Shown here: positions 24,074-32,988 of the stretch, in pieces
Position numbering within the stretch: position 1 is the stretch's first letter
Layout: each line of letters starts with the position of its first letter
Origin: an uncultured Eubacteriales bacterium
Lineage (GTDB): Bacteria; Bacillota; Clostridia; Oscillospirales; Oscillospiraceae
NCBI GenBank assembly: GCA_900317425.1
Contig: ONGR01000013.1
Coordinates: 1 to 54,337, forward strand
Length of the DNA: 54,337 nt
Reading direction: 5' to 3'
Translations under genes and position numbers: made by a program
Notes under the pieces: model-generated
Seen by the model: the letters and a program-made list of their open reading frames with translations, nothing else
What the model was told of the DNA's origin: nothing
Databases searched by the model: none

Positions 24074-24804
24074 TGGGCCTGTTTGACAAACGCAAAAACA
24101 ATACGGCGGGGCAGGTGGACACGAGCCGCCTTCCCCGCCATATCGCTATCATTATGGACGGCAACGGTCGTTGGGCAAAGCAGCGGGGGCTGCCGCGCAC
24201 TGCCGGCCATAAGGTAGGAGCGGAGGTATTCCGCAAGATCGCCACGTACTGCAAGGATCTGGGTGTGGAATACCTGACTGTGTATGCTTTTTCCACAGAG
24301 AACTGGAAGCGCCCTGCGGACGAGGTAAGTACGATCATGGGCCTTTTGAAGCAGTATATGCTGGAGGCCATCGACTCCATGGAGCGGGATCAGATCCGGC
24401 TCCGTTTTCTCGGTGATCTGAGCGCCATTTCCCCGGAGCTGCAGGAACTGGTGGACCGCACAAACGCCATCTCCGAACACATCCATGGCTTCCAGGCCAA
24501 CGTGTGCCTCAACTACGGCGGCCGGGACGAGATCCTTCACGCCGCGAAGGAGTGCGTGACAGCGGGGGAGGAATTGACGGAGGAGAACTTTGAAAAGCAT
24601 CTCTATTCCGCCGGGCTTCCCGATCCGGAGCTGATCATCCGGCCCAGCGGTGAGCTGCGCCTGAGCAATTTCCTGCTGTGGCAGTGCGCTTACAGCGAGT
24701 TTTATTTCTGCGATACGCTGTGGCCGGACTTCGATGAACGGGCCCTGGACGCCGCCATCATCGACTACCAGAAGCGCGACCGCAGATTCGGCGGCGTGAA
24801 GTAA
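24073..24804 (+). CDS. uppS: Undecaprenyl diphosphate synthase (isoprenyl transferase)
   Basis: This cis-prenyltransferase of 243 residues makes the C55 lipid carrier for peptidoglycan. The motif HIAIIMDGNGRWAKQRGLPR holds the catalytic Asp. The TAGHKVGAE, TVYAFSTENWKRP and LIIRPSGELRLSNFLLWQ blocks, and AYSEFYFCDTLWPDF near the end, are all standard. It is translationally coupled to frr and followed after 11 bases by cdsA. Confidence 0.96.
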   Translation: MGLFDKRKNNTAGQVDTSRLPRHIAIIMDGNGRWAKQRGLPRTAGHKVGAEVFRKIATYCKDLGVEYLTVYAFSTENWKRPADEVSTIMGLLKQYMLEAIDSMERDQIRLRFLGDLSAISPELQELVDRTNAISEHIHGFQANVCLNYGGRDEILHAAKECVTAGEELTEENFEKHLYSAGLPDPELIIRPSGELRLSNFLLWQCAYSEFYFCDTLWPDFDERALDAAIIDYQKRDRRFGGVK

Positions 24805-24815
24805 GGAGAGAAACC

Positions 24816-25655
24816 ATGTTACAGAGAATATTGGTGGCGGTGGTGGGAATCCCGTTCCTGCTGGCGGTGCTGGTGGTTGCCCCCGAATGGGCCACCATGG
24901 CGCTGCTGTGTGGACTGGGTATCATCGGTGCCCATGAGCTGCTCAGCGCCGTCTGCGGTGCGAAAAAGACCCGCCGTTGGTGGGGCCTTGCCGGGACCAT
25001 GAGCGTCTTTACGGTGATCACCGTATGGTGGAGCGATGTCCGCTTTGCAGATACGGCTGTGCAGGACGTGGCGCCGTTTTTGCTGGCGGCGTTGGTCATT
25101 CTGACCTTTGTCACCATGGTAACAGAACACGGCAGGGAGGATGAACTATCCCTGCTGGATATCTGTGCGATTTTGCTGGCGGGTATAGTGATCCCGCTGG
25201 CGCTGACCTGTTTGCTGCGTCTTCGCATGATGGAGCATGGCGGCGGCATGGTTCTCATCCCGCTGGTGGCGGCCTTCAGCAGCGATTCGCTGGCTTTGTT
25301 CGCCGGCATGGCCCTTGGCAAGCACAAGCTGGCCCCGTTGGTCAGTCCCAAGAAGACGGTGGAGGGCTCCGCAGGCGGTCTGGTGGGCGGCATGATCGGT
25401 ATGGTCGTGTTCCGCATCATCTTCTTCCTGTGCACGGAGATCCAGCTGAACATCCTCTGGTGCGTATTGCTGGGCCTTGCAGGAGCTGCAATGGGCCAGC
25501 TGGGCGATCTGGTATTCTCAGCCATCAAGCGGGAATTCGGTATCAAGGACTATGGAAAACTGCTGCCGGGACACGGCGGTGTGCTGGACCGCTTTGACAG
25601 CGTGATCTTCGCCGCTCCGGTTTTGTGGCTGATTATCAGCCATATCAGTCTGTGA
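24816..25655 (+). CDS. cdsA: Phosphatidate cytidylyltransferase
   Basis: This polytopic membrane enzyme (279 residues, about eight helices) makes CDP-diacylglycerol from phosphatidate and CTP. The C-terminal signature is present: SDSLALFAGMALGKHKLAPL, VSPKKTVEGSAGGLVGG and QLGDLVFSAIKREFGIKDYG, KLLPGHGGVLDRFDS, which carry the Asp and Lys residues of the active site. GGAGAG lies 7 bases before the ATG. It sits between uppS and dxr in the usual order of low-GC Gram-positives. Confidence 0.95.
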   Translation: MLQRILVAVVGIPFLLAVLVVAPEWATMALLCGLGIIGAHELLSAVCGAKKTRRWWGLAGTMSVFTVITVWWSDVRFADTAVQDVAPFLLAALVILTFVTMVTEHGREDELSLLDICAILLAGIVIPLALTCLLRLRMMEHGGGMVLIPLVAAFSSDSLALFAGMALGKHKLAPLVSPKKTVEGSAGGLVGGMIGMVVFRIIFFLCTEIQLNILWCVLLGLAGAAMGQLGDLVFSAIKREFGIKDYGKLLPGHGGVLDRFDSVIFAAPVLWLIISHISL

Positions 25656-25665
25656 GGAATATGAC

Positions 25666-26808
25666 ATGACAAAAACGATTTCCCTGCTGGGATCCACCGG
25701 CTCCATCGGAAAACAGACCCTGCAGGTAGCCCGGGAGCTGGGACTGACTGTCGCCGCGCTGACGGCAAATACCCAGGTGGACCTGATGGAGCAGCAGATC
25801 CGGGAGTTTCGGCCCCGTTTGGCCGTGATGATGGATGCTGATGCAGCATGCAGCCTGCGTGCGCGCCTTTCTGATCTGCCGGTGCAGGTCCTGTCCGGCG
25901 AGGGGGGGCTTCTGACCGCCGCTACATTGGACGAGGCGGACACGGTGGTGACCGCCGTGGTTGGCAGCGTGGGATTGCGTCCGACATTGGCTGCCATCGA
26001 AAAAAAGAAACGCATTGCGCTGGCCAACAAGGAGACGCTGGTGTGCGCCGGTGAACTGGTGATGGACGCCGCGGACCGATTCGGCGCGGAGATCGTGCCG
26101 GTAGACAGCGAGCATTCCGCCATTTTCCAGAGCTTACAGGGCTGCCGGGACCGCTCCGAGATCAAGCGGCTGATCCTGACCTGCTCGGGTGGACCGTTTT
26201 TTGGCAAGCACCATGAGGAGCTGGAGGGTATACGCCCTGCGGATGCGCTGAAGCATCCCAACTGGAGCATGGGCGCCAAGATCACCATCGACTCGGCAAC
26301 CCTGATGAACAAGGGCCTGGAGATCATTGAGGCCATGCGACTCTACCGGCTGCCGGTGGAAAAAGTGGATGCCGTGATCCACCGCCAAAGCATCATCCAC
26401 TCCCTGGTGGAGTATCGGGACGGCGCCATGATTGCCCAGCTGGGCACGCCGGATATGAAGCTTCCTATCCGCTACGCCTTTACGTGGCCCTACCGCGCCA
26501 CGTCTCCCGACGAGCCTCTGGATCTTGTTCGCTGCGGCGCTTTGACGTTCCACGAGCCGGATACGGAGGCGTTCCCGTGCCTGCGGATCGCCAGGGAATG
26601 CGCCGCCGTGGGCGGGACCTCCTGCGCCATCATGAACGCCGCCAACGAGGAGGCGGTTATGGCCTTTCTGCGGGAGGAGATTGGATTCAACGATATCCCC
26701 CGCCAGGTGGAACGGGCGCTTTCCAGAGTAGACGTGAAATATACGCCGGCGCTGGAGGATATACTGGAAGCAGACCGTCTGGCCCGGGAGGTCGTGCGGA
26801 ATCGATAA
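25666..26808 (+). CDS. dxr: 1-deoxy-D-xylulose 5-phosphate reductoisomerase
   Basis: DXR carries out the second step of the MEP isoprenoid pathway, NADPH-dependent in the cytoplasm. The 380 residues open with the Rossmann motif LLGSTGSIGKQTLQVA, followed by ALANKETLVCAGELV, the metal and substrate motif VPVDSEHSAIFQSL, and ASVGGTSC-like blocks toward the end (CAAVGGTSCAIMNAANEEAV). It lies 10 bases after cdsA. IspG, of the same pathway, is encoded two genes downstream, so supply of isoprenoid precursor is co-expressed with uppS, which uses it. Confidence 0.96.
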   Translation: MTKTISLLGSTGSIGKQTLQVARELGLTVAALTANTQVDLMEQQIREFRPRLAVMMDADAACSLRARLSDLPVQVLSGEGGLLTAATLDEADTVVTAVVGSVGLRPTLAAIEKKKRIALANKETLVCAGELVMDAADRFGAEIVPVDSEHSAIFQSLQGCRDRSEIKRLILTCSGGPFFGKHHEELEGIRPADALKHPNWSMGAKITIDSATLMNKGLEIIEAMRLYRLPVEKVDAVIHRQSIIHSLVEYRDGAMIAQLGTPDMKLPIRYAFTWPYRATSPDEPLDLVRCGALTFHEPDTEAFPCLRIARECAAVGGTSCAIMNAANEEAVMAFLREEIGFNDIPRQVERALSRVDVKYTPALEDILEADRLAREVVRNR

Positions 26809-26828
26809 AAGAGGACGGATATATTTCT

Positions 26829-27890
26829 ATGGTTTATATTTTAGCGGCCATTCTGTTTTTCGGCGTTTTGATCGGCGTCCATGAGCTGGGGCACTTTATG
26901 GCGGCCAAGGCGTGCGGTGTCAAAGTCAACGAGTTTGCCATCGGCATGGGGCCGGCTATTTTCAAAAAACAAAAGGGTGACACGCTGTACGCCCTGCGGG
27001 CTTTTCCTGTCGGCGGATTCTGCGCTATGGAGGGGGAGGATGAGGATTCTGCCGACCCATCGGCGCTGAACAATCAGGGCTTCTGGAAAAAGCTGCTGAT
27101 CTACGCCGCGGGTGCGGGAATGAACTTTTTGACGGGCCTTCTGATCATCCTGGTGCTGTATGCCGGCGCAAAGGCTTTCTATGCCCCCACGATCGTCAGT
27201 TTTGCCGATGGCTGTCCCCTGGAAAGCGCAAATGGTTTACAGGTGGGGGATACCATACGGTCTATTGACGGAGAGCGGGTCTATATCTTCAGCGATGTGG
27301 GAATGCTGCTGGGCCGGAATACGGACGGAACATTCGACCTGATACTCCGGCGAAACGGTGAAAAAGTCGTTTTGAAGGACTTTCCCATGGAACGCCGGGA
27401 ATATCCATCCACCGATGGCAGTACCTATACGGGCTTCGGCATTACCTTCGGTACGGAGGAAGCCACCTTGGGCAGCCGGATCAAATACAGTTGGAACAAC
27501 GCCATGGATTTTGTGCGTCTGGTGCGGCTGAGCCTTCAGATGCTGTTCAGCGGCGAGGCCGGCGTGAAGGATCTCAGCGGTCCGGTCGGCATCGTGTCCA
27601 CCATGACAGAGGTGGGGGAGCAATCTGCCACTGCGCGAGACGCGGTGGAGAACATCGCCTACTTTGCGGCGCTGATCGCCGTGAATCTGGCGGTGATGAA
27701 TTTGCTGCCGCTGCCGGCCCTGGATGGCGGCAAGATCTTTTTCCTGGTGATCAATGCCATTGCCATGTTGCTTTTCAAGCGGCAGATCCCGGCCAAATAC
27801 GAGAATTATATCCATTTTGCCGGTTTGATCCTTCTGCTGGGCCTGATGCTGCTGATCACGTTCCAGGACGTCTGGAAACTATTTACCTGA
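26829..27890 (+). CDS. rseP: Site-2 intramembrane metalloprotease RseP/RasP
   Basis: This 353-residue membrane protease has zinc motif HELGH in the first helix (LIGVHELGHFMAAKACGVKV), a PDZ domain at about 115-200 (NGLQVGDTIRSIDGERVY) and the C-terminal NLLPLPALDGGKIFF motif with the third metal ligand. RasP-type enzymes cut anti-sigma factors and leftover signal peptides within the membrane. The start is the ATG right at the HELGH-bearing helix; the frame is open upstream through dxr but without a signal. The ribosome binding site (GAGGACGG) is weaker than that of its neighbours. Confidence 0.94.
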   Translation: MVYILAAILFFGVLIGVHELGHFMAAKACGVKVNEFAIGMGPAIFKKQKGDTLYALRAFPVGGFCAMEGEDEDSADPSALNNQGFWKKLLIYAAGAGMNFLTGLLIILVLYAGAKAFYAPTIVSFADGCPLESANGLQVGDTIRSIDGERVYIFSDVGMLLGRNTDGTFDLILRRNGEKVVLKDFPMERREYPSTDGSTYTGFGITFGTEEATLGSRIKYSWNNAMDFVRLVRLSLQMLFSGEAGVKDLSGPVGIVSTMTEVGEQSATARDAVENIAYFAALIAVNLAVMNLLPLPALDGGKIFFLVINAIAMLLFKRQIPAKYENYIHFAGLILLLGLMLLITFQDVWKLFT

Positions 27891-27903
27891 GAGGTGGAGA
27901 CAT

Positions 27904-28941
27904 ATGAGTAAACAGATCATGGTGGGAAAACTGCCCGTGGGCGGCGGCGCCCCGGTATCCATCCAGTCCATGTGCAATACACGCACCGACGACGTAGCCG
28001 CTACGGTGGCCCAGATCCATCGGCTGGAGGAGGCGGGCTGCGAGATCATCCGCGTGGCGGTGCCCGACATGGCCGCTGCCCGCGCCGTGGGTGAGATTCG
28101 CAGGCAGATCCACATTCCCCTGGTGGCGGACATTCATTTTGACTATAAGCTGGCTCTCCAGTGCGTGGAGAGCGGCATCGACAAGATCCGGATCAATCCC
28201 GGCAACATCGGTGGTCACGAGAAGGTCCGCGCCGTGGCGGACGCCTGCGCCGAGCATCATATTCCCATTCGTATCGGTGTCAACGGCGGTTCCTTGGAGA
28301 AGGAGCTGCTGCGAAAATATGGCGGCGTTACACCGGAAGCCCTGGTGGAGAGCGCCATGGGGCACGTACATCTTTTGAACGACTGCAACTTTGACGATAT
28401 CTGTATCAGCGTGAAGTGTTCCCGTGTGCCGGTCAATATGCGGGCCTACCAGATGCTCCATGAGCAGACGGACTATCCGCTGCACTTGGGCGTCACTGAG
28501 GCGGGTACGCCGTCCATGGGTATGCTGAAATCCGCCATCGGCATCGGTGGCCTGCTGTGCCAGGGGATCGGCGACACCATGCGTGTCAGCCTGACTGCCG
28601 ACCCGGTGGAAGAGATCCGCGCCGCAAGGGACATCCTGGCCGCAGCCGGACTGCGGCAAACGGGGCCGAATCTGATCTCCTGCCCCACCTGCGGCCGCAC
28701 GGCCTATGATATGATCCCCATTGCCGAGGAAGTGGAGCGTCGACTGAAGAGTTGCACCAAGCCCATCACCGTTGCCGTCATGGGCTGCGTAGTAAACGGC
28801 CCCGGAGAGGCCAGTGCCGCCGACGTCGGCATTGCCGGCGGTAAGGGAGAGGGGCTGATCTTCCGTAAGGGAGTAATCCTTTACAAAGTGCCCCAGGAAA
28901 GGCTTGTGGATGCACTAATGGAGGAAATTGAGAAGTTATAA
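27904..28941 (+). CDS. ispG: 4-hydroxy-3-methylbut-2-enyl diphosphate synthase (flavodoxin)
   Basis: IspG is the [4Fe-4S] enzyme of the MEP pathway that makes HMBPP. It is 345 residues long, of the short bacterial form. Visible blocks are PVSIQSMCNTRTDDVAATVA, the barrel segment INPGNIGGHEKV, and the cluster ligands CPTCGRTAYDM and AVMGCVVNGPGEASAADVG. It needs reduced flavodoxin or ferredoxin; a flavodoxin gene lies in the same window near 5.5 kb. GAGAGGTGG lies before the ATG. It ends 16 bases before polC. Confidence 0.96.
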   Translation: MSKQIMVGKLPVGGGAPVSIQSMCNTRTDDVAATVAQIHRLEEAGCEIIRVAVPDMAAARAVGEIRRQIHIPLVADIHFDYKLALQCVESGIDKIRINPGNIGGHEKVRAVADACAEHHIPIRIGVNGGSLEKELLRKYGGVTPEALVESAMGHVHLLNDCNFDDICISVKCSRVPVNMRAYQMLHEQTDYPLHLGVTEAGTPSMGMLKSAIGIGGLLCQGIGDTMRVSLTADPVEEIRAARDILAAAGLRQTGPNLISCPTCGRTAYDMIPIAEEVERRLKSCTKPITVAVMGCVVNGPGEASAADVGIAGGKGEGLIFRKGVILYKVPQERLVDALMEEIEKL

Positions 28942-28957
28942 GAGAAAGAGTATTTCC

Positions 28958-31900
28958 ATGGCAGATAGAATTCCGTTTTTTACTTTTTTTGATAGCTTCG
29001 TGCCCCCGCGGGAACTGCGGCTGGCTCTGCATGATGCCCGGATCGTTGGCGGCGCATTGGACTGTGATGCCCGCAGCATGGAACTGGACGTAGAAATGTC
29101 GACGCCGCTCCCGGAGGCCGGGCAGGCCACGCTGCGCCACTTGCTGATGGACCAGTACGGTCTGAGACAACTCCATATGACGATCCATTCCGTGACCGAG
29201 CACGGAGCAGGGAAGGACAAGGCCGGTGACGACGGCGAGGTGATCTACGGAAAAAAAATCCGCGGTAAGGCCGTCTCCATGGAGGGCCTGAACCCCAAAA
29301 TGGGCACCGTGGTGCTGGAAGGCAAGGTCTTCGCCATTGAGATCTATGAGACCCGTCGGCCTGGCCAGTGGCGGATGAATCTGGAGATGACGGACTACCA
29401 CAGCTCCGTGTCCGTCCGCAAGAGCATGGGGGAGAACGAGGCCAAACTGTTGGAGAAGGCCATTACCCCCGGCATGTGGCTGCGGCTGCAGGGCCAGGTG
29501 GAGCTCACCTGGGATGGCCGCGACATCCAGATCGCGCCAGTCAATATCATGCGCATCACCCATGAATGCCGCAAGGATCTGGCGGCACAGAAGCGGGTAG
29601 AACTGCATCTTCATACGCAAATGTCCAATATGGATGCGCTGACCAACACCAAAAGCGTGATCAAACGCGCCATCGAGTGGGGGCATCCCGCTGTGGCCAT
29701 TACTGACCACGGCGTGGTGCAATCCTTTCCGGACGCCTGGCACGAAGCCAACGGTAAAATAAAAATACTTTACGGCATGGAGGGCTACTACGTCAACAAC
29801 CTGGATGATCGAATCGTTGTCCACGGGAAGCAGGATCAACCCTTTGCCGGTGAGATCGTCTGTTTTGATATTGAGACCACCGGCCTGAACGTGAAGACCG
29901 AGGCTATCACAGAGATCGGTGCGGTGGTCCTGAAAGACGGAGAGATCAAGGATCGCTTCCAGACCTTTGTGAACCCCAATCGTCATCTGACGCCGGAGAT
30001 CATCGGCCTGACTGGTATCACCGATCAGATGCTGGAGGATGCACCGCAGCCGAAGGAGGCGCTGGAGGGCTTCCTGCGGTTTGTGAATGGCCGTCCGCTG
30101 GCCGCCCACAACGCCGAGTTCGATATCAGCTTTATCCGCAAGGGCTGTTTCGAGGCTGGACTGGCCTTCGAGCCCACCTATGTGGATACGCTGATCCTGG
30201 CGCAGAATCTGCTGCCGGAACTCCATAAGTATAAGCTGGATATCGTGGCGGAGCATCTGGACCTTCCCGCCTTCAACCACCATCGCGCCAGCGACGATGC
30301 GGCCATGGTGGGCTATATGCTGATCCCGTTCTTCGAGAAGATGCGGCAGGAGCTGCGGATCGACCGTTTACAGCAGATCAACGGCGAAATGCTGAAGCTG
30401 CGGCCCCAAGGCAGCAAAATGAACCGCAGGCCCAAACACATCATTCTGCTGGCGAAAAACAAGCTGGGCTTAAAGCATCTGTATCAACTGATCTCCAAGT
30501 CGAATCTGGAGCATTTCCGCAAGGTGCCTATCATACCCAAGACGGATCTTGTGGAGCTTCGGGAGGGTTTGATCATCGGCTCTGCCTGTGAGGCTGGCGA
30601 GCTGTTCCGCGCTTTGACCGACGGTCATAAGGACTGGGAGGAACTGAAACGGATCGCCTCCTTCTATGACTATCTGGAGATCCAGCCCATTTGCAATAAC
30701 AAGTTCATGCTGCGCAACGGCGCCGTGCGGACAGAGGAGGAACTGCGGGAGTATAACCGCGCCATCGTGCGTCTTGGCGAGGAGCTGGGCAAGCCGGTGT
30801 GCGCCACCGGCGACGTGCATTTCCTGGACCCGGAGGATGAGATCTACCGTCATATCCTGCTGGCCAGCAAGAAGTTTGCCGACGCCAACGAATCCCTGCC
30901 CATCTACTTCAAGACAACGGACGAGATGATGGAGGAGTTCTCCTATCTTGGTGAGGAAAAGGCCCAGGAGGTGGTGGTGGACAATCCCCGCCGCATTGCC
31001 GATCAGGTGGAGGTCATTGAGCTGCTGCCGCCGGGTCAGCTGTTCCCGCCGCGGCTGGAAAATTCCGAACAGGAACTGAACCAGCGCGTTTGGGACAAGT
31101 GCCACGAGCTGTACGGCGAAAACCCGCCCCAGTTGATCGTGGATCGCCTGAACGTGGAGTTGGGCGGCATTCTGGGCAAATACGACGTGGTGTATATGTC
31201 GGCCCAGAAGCTGGTGCAACGAAGCCTGGAAAACGGCTATCTGGTGGGCTCCAGAGGTTCAGTGGGCTCGTCGTTGGTTGCCTATATGTCCGGCATCACG
31301 GAGGTGAACTCTCTGCCGCCCCACTACCGCTGTCCCAAGTGTAAGCGAACGGAATTTGATGAGAGCGGGGAATACGGCTGTGGCGCAGACATGCCCGACA
31401 AGATTTGTCCGAACTGTGGCACACCCTTTGTGAAGGATGGCTTCGACATCCCCTTTGAGACCTTCCTGGGCTACGGCGGCGGCAAGGTGCCGGATATCGA
31501 TCTGAACTTCTCCGGCGAATACCAGGCCCGCGCCCATCGGCATGCCATCGAGATGTTCGGTGAGACCCAGGTGTTCCGTGCCGGTACCATCGGCACCCTG
31601 GCGGAAAAGACGGCCAAGGGCTTTGTCCTGAAATACAAGGAGGAAAACGGCCTGGACTTCGGCACGGCAGAGCTGGACCGTCTGGCCAAGGGCTGCGAGG
31701 GCGTTCGCCGTACCACAGGACAGCATCCCGGCGGTCTGGTGGTAGTACCCGACGACATGGATGTGGAGGATTTCACCGCGGTGCAGCATCCGGCGGATGA
31801 TCCAAATTCCGACCAGCGCACCACCCATTTTGAATATCACTGCATGGAGGACAATCTGCTGAAGCTGGATATGCTGGGCCATGATGACCCCACCATGATC

Positions 31901-32929
31901 CGGATGCTGGAGAATCTGACCGGCGTCAACGCCCGGGAGATCCCCCTGGACGATCCGGATACCATGAGCATCTTTACCAGTTCCAAGGTTCTGGGCTTCG
32001 AGGATGATCCGATCCTTGGTCCCACCGGCGCTGTGGCGATCCCGGAGTTCAACACCCGCTTTACCCGCGGCATGCTGATGGATACCCACCCACAGAATTT
32101 CAACACGCTGGTGCGTCTGTCCGGCTTTTCCCACGGTACCGACGTGTGGCTGGGCAACGCCCGGGAGCTGATCGTCAACGGGACGGCTTCCGTTCTGGAG
32201 ACGGTGGGCTGCCGCGACGATATCATGCTGTATCTGATCCGCATGGGACTGGAGCCCAAGATGTCCTTCAAAATCATGGAGGCCGTCCGAAAGGGCAAGG
32301 TCAAGAAGGGAAAGGCCGATGATTGGCCCATGTGGGTGGATAAAATGCACGAGCATAACGTGCCCCAGTGGTACATCGACTCTCTGGCCAAGATCGGCTA
32401 TCTGTTCCCCAAGGCCCATGCGGTGGCCTACGTGATGATGGCCTTCCGCATCGCCTGGTTCAAGGTCCATCAGCCGCTGGCGTTTTACGCCACGTTCTTC
32501 TCGGTCCGCGCCAAGGCCTTTGACGCCGAATACTGCTGCGCCGGCATCGACGCCGTCAAGAAGAAAATCCGGGAGATCGAAAACAACAAGGACGCCACCG
32601 ACGTGGAGCAGAACCTGCTGGTGACGCTGGAGGTCTGCTACGAGTTCTATCTCCGAGGCTTCCACTTTGACACCATCGATATCATGAAGTCCGACGCCAC
32701 CAACTTCTTAATCACGGAGAACGGCCTGCTACCGCCCTTCGTGTCGGTCCACGGTCTGGGCGAGAGCGCCGCGCTGGACACGGTGGAGAAGCGGAAGGGG
32801 AAGAACTTTATTTCCATCGAGGAATTTGCCACCTGCTGCAACAAGCTCTCCAAGACCCATATCGAACAGCTGAAGGCACTGGGTGCCTTTGCCGGCATGG
32901 CGGAGACAAGCCAGATCAGTTTCTTCTAA
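28958..32929 (+). CDS. polC: DNA polymerase III, PolC-type alpha subunit
   Basis: PolC is the Gram-positive replicative polymerase with built-in 3'-5' proofreading. In 1,323 residues I see an OB-fold region, the PHP domain starting VELHLHTQMSNMDAL near 214, the inserted DnaQ-type exonuclease (FDIETTGLNVKTEAI near 303, then AAHNAEFDISFIR), PHP continuation, a four-cysteine zinc site near 792-821 (CPKC ... CPNC), the palm aspartates in KVPDIDLNFSGEYQ near 845, and the fingers and C-terminal regions. It is shorter than Bacillus PolC (about 1,440) at the N-terminus. The start ATG has GAGAAAGAG upstream. It closes the pyrH operon and a strong terminator follows. Confidence 0.97.
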   Translation: MADRIPFFTFFDSFVPPRELRLALHDARIVGGALDCDARSMELDVEMSTPLPEAGQATLRHLLMDQYGLRQLHMTIHSVTEHGAGKDKAGDDGEVIYGKKIRGKAVSMEGLNPKMGTVVLEGKVFAIEIYETRRPGQWRMNLEMTDYHSSVSVRKSMGENEAKLLEKAITPGMWLRLQGQVELTWDGRDIQIAPVNIMRITHECRKDLAAQKRVELHLHTQMSNMDALTNTKSVIKRAIEWGHPAVAITDHGVVQSFPDAWHEANGKIKILYGMEGYYVNNLDDRIVVHGKQDQPFAGEIVCFDIETTGLNVKTEAITEIGAVVLKDGEIKDRFQTFVNPNRHLTPEIIGLTGITDQMLEDAPQPKEALEGFLRFVNGRPLAAHNAEFDISFIRKGCFEAGLAFEPTYVDTLILAQNLLPELHKYKLDIVAEHLDLPAFNHHRASDDAAMVGYMLIPFFEKMRQELRIDRLQQINGEMLKLRPQGSKMNRRPKHIILLAKNKLGLKHLYQLISKSNLEHFRKVPIIPKTDLVELREGLIIGSACEAGELFRALTDGHKDWEELKRIASFYDYLEIQPICNNKFMLRNGAVRTEEELREYNRAIVRLGEELGKPVCATGDVHFLDPEDEIYRHILLASKKFADANESLPIYFKTTDEMMEEFSYLGEEKAQEVVVDNPRRIADQVEVIELLPPGQLFPPRLENSEQELNQRVWDKCHELYGENPPQLIVDRLNVELGGILGKYDVVYMSAQKLVQRSLENGYLVGSRGSVGSSLVAYMSGITEVNSLPPHYRCPKCKRTEFDESGEYGCGADMPDKICPNCGTPFVKDGFDIPFETFLGYGGGKVPDIDLNFSGEYQARAHRHAIEMFGETQVFRAGTIGTLAEKTAKGFVLKYKEENGLDFGTAELDRLAKGCEGVRRTTGQHPGGLVVVPDDMDVEDFTAVQHPADDPNSDQRTTHFEYHCMEDNLLKLDMLGHDDPTMIRMLENLTGVNAREIPLDDPDTMSIFTSSKVLGFEDDPILGPTGAVAIPEFNTRFTRGMLMDTHPQNFNTLVRLSGFSHGTDVWLGNARELIVNGTASVLETVGCRDDIMLYLIRMGLEPKMSFKIMEAVRKGKVKKGKADDWPMWVDKMHEHNVPQWYIDSLAKIGYLFPKAHAVAYVMMAFRIAWFKVHQPLAFYATFFSVRAKAFDAEYCCAGIDAVKKKIREIENNKDATDVEQNLLVTLEVCYEFYLRGFHFDTIDIMKSDATNFLITENGLLPPFVSVHGLGESAALDTVEKRKGKNFISIEEFATCCNKLSKTHIEQLKALGAFAGMAETSQISFF

Positions 32930-32941
32930 CATAACAAAAAA

Positions 32942-32982
32942 AGAAGGCTATGGAGGTGTGTCTTCCATAGCCTTCTATTTTT
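32942..32982. terminator. Terminator between polC and glnN
   Basis: AGAAGGCTATGGA and TCCATAGCCTTCT form a perfect 13-base stem with ATTTTT after it; an A-rich run on the other side gives Ts for the convergent glnN transcript. Confidence 0.9.
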
Positions 32983-32988
32983 GCCTAT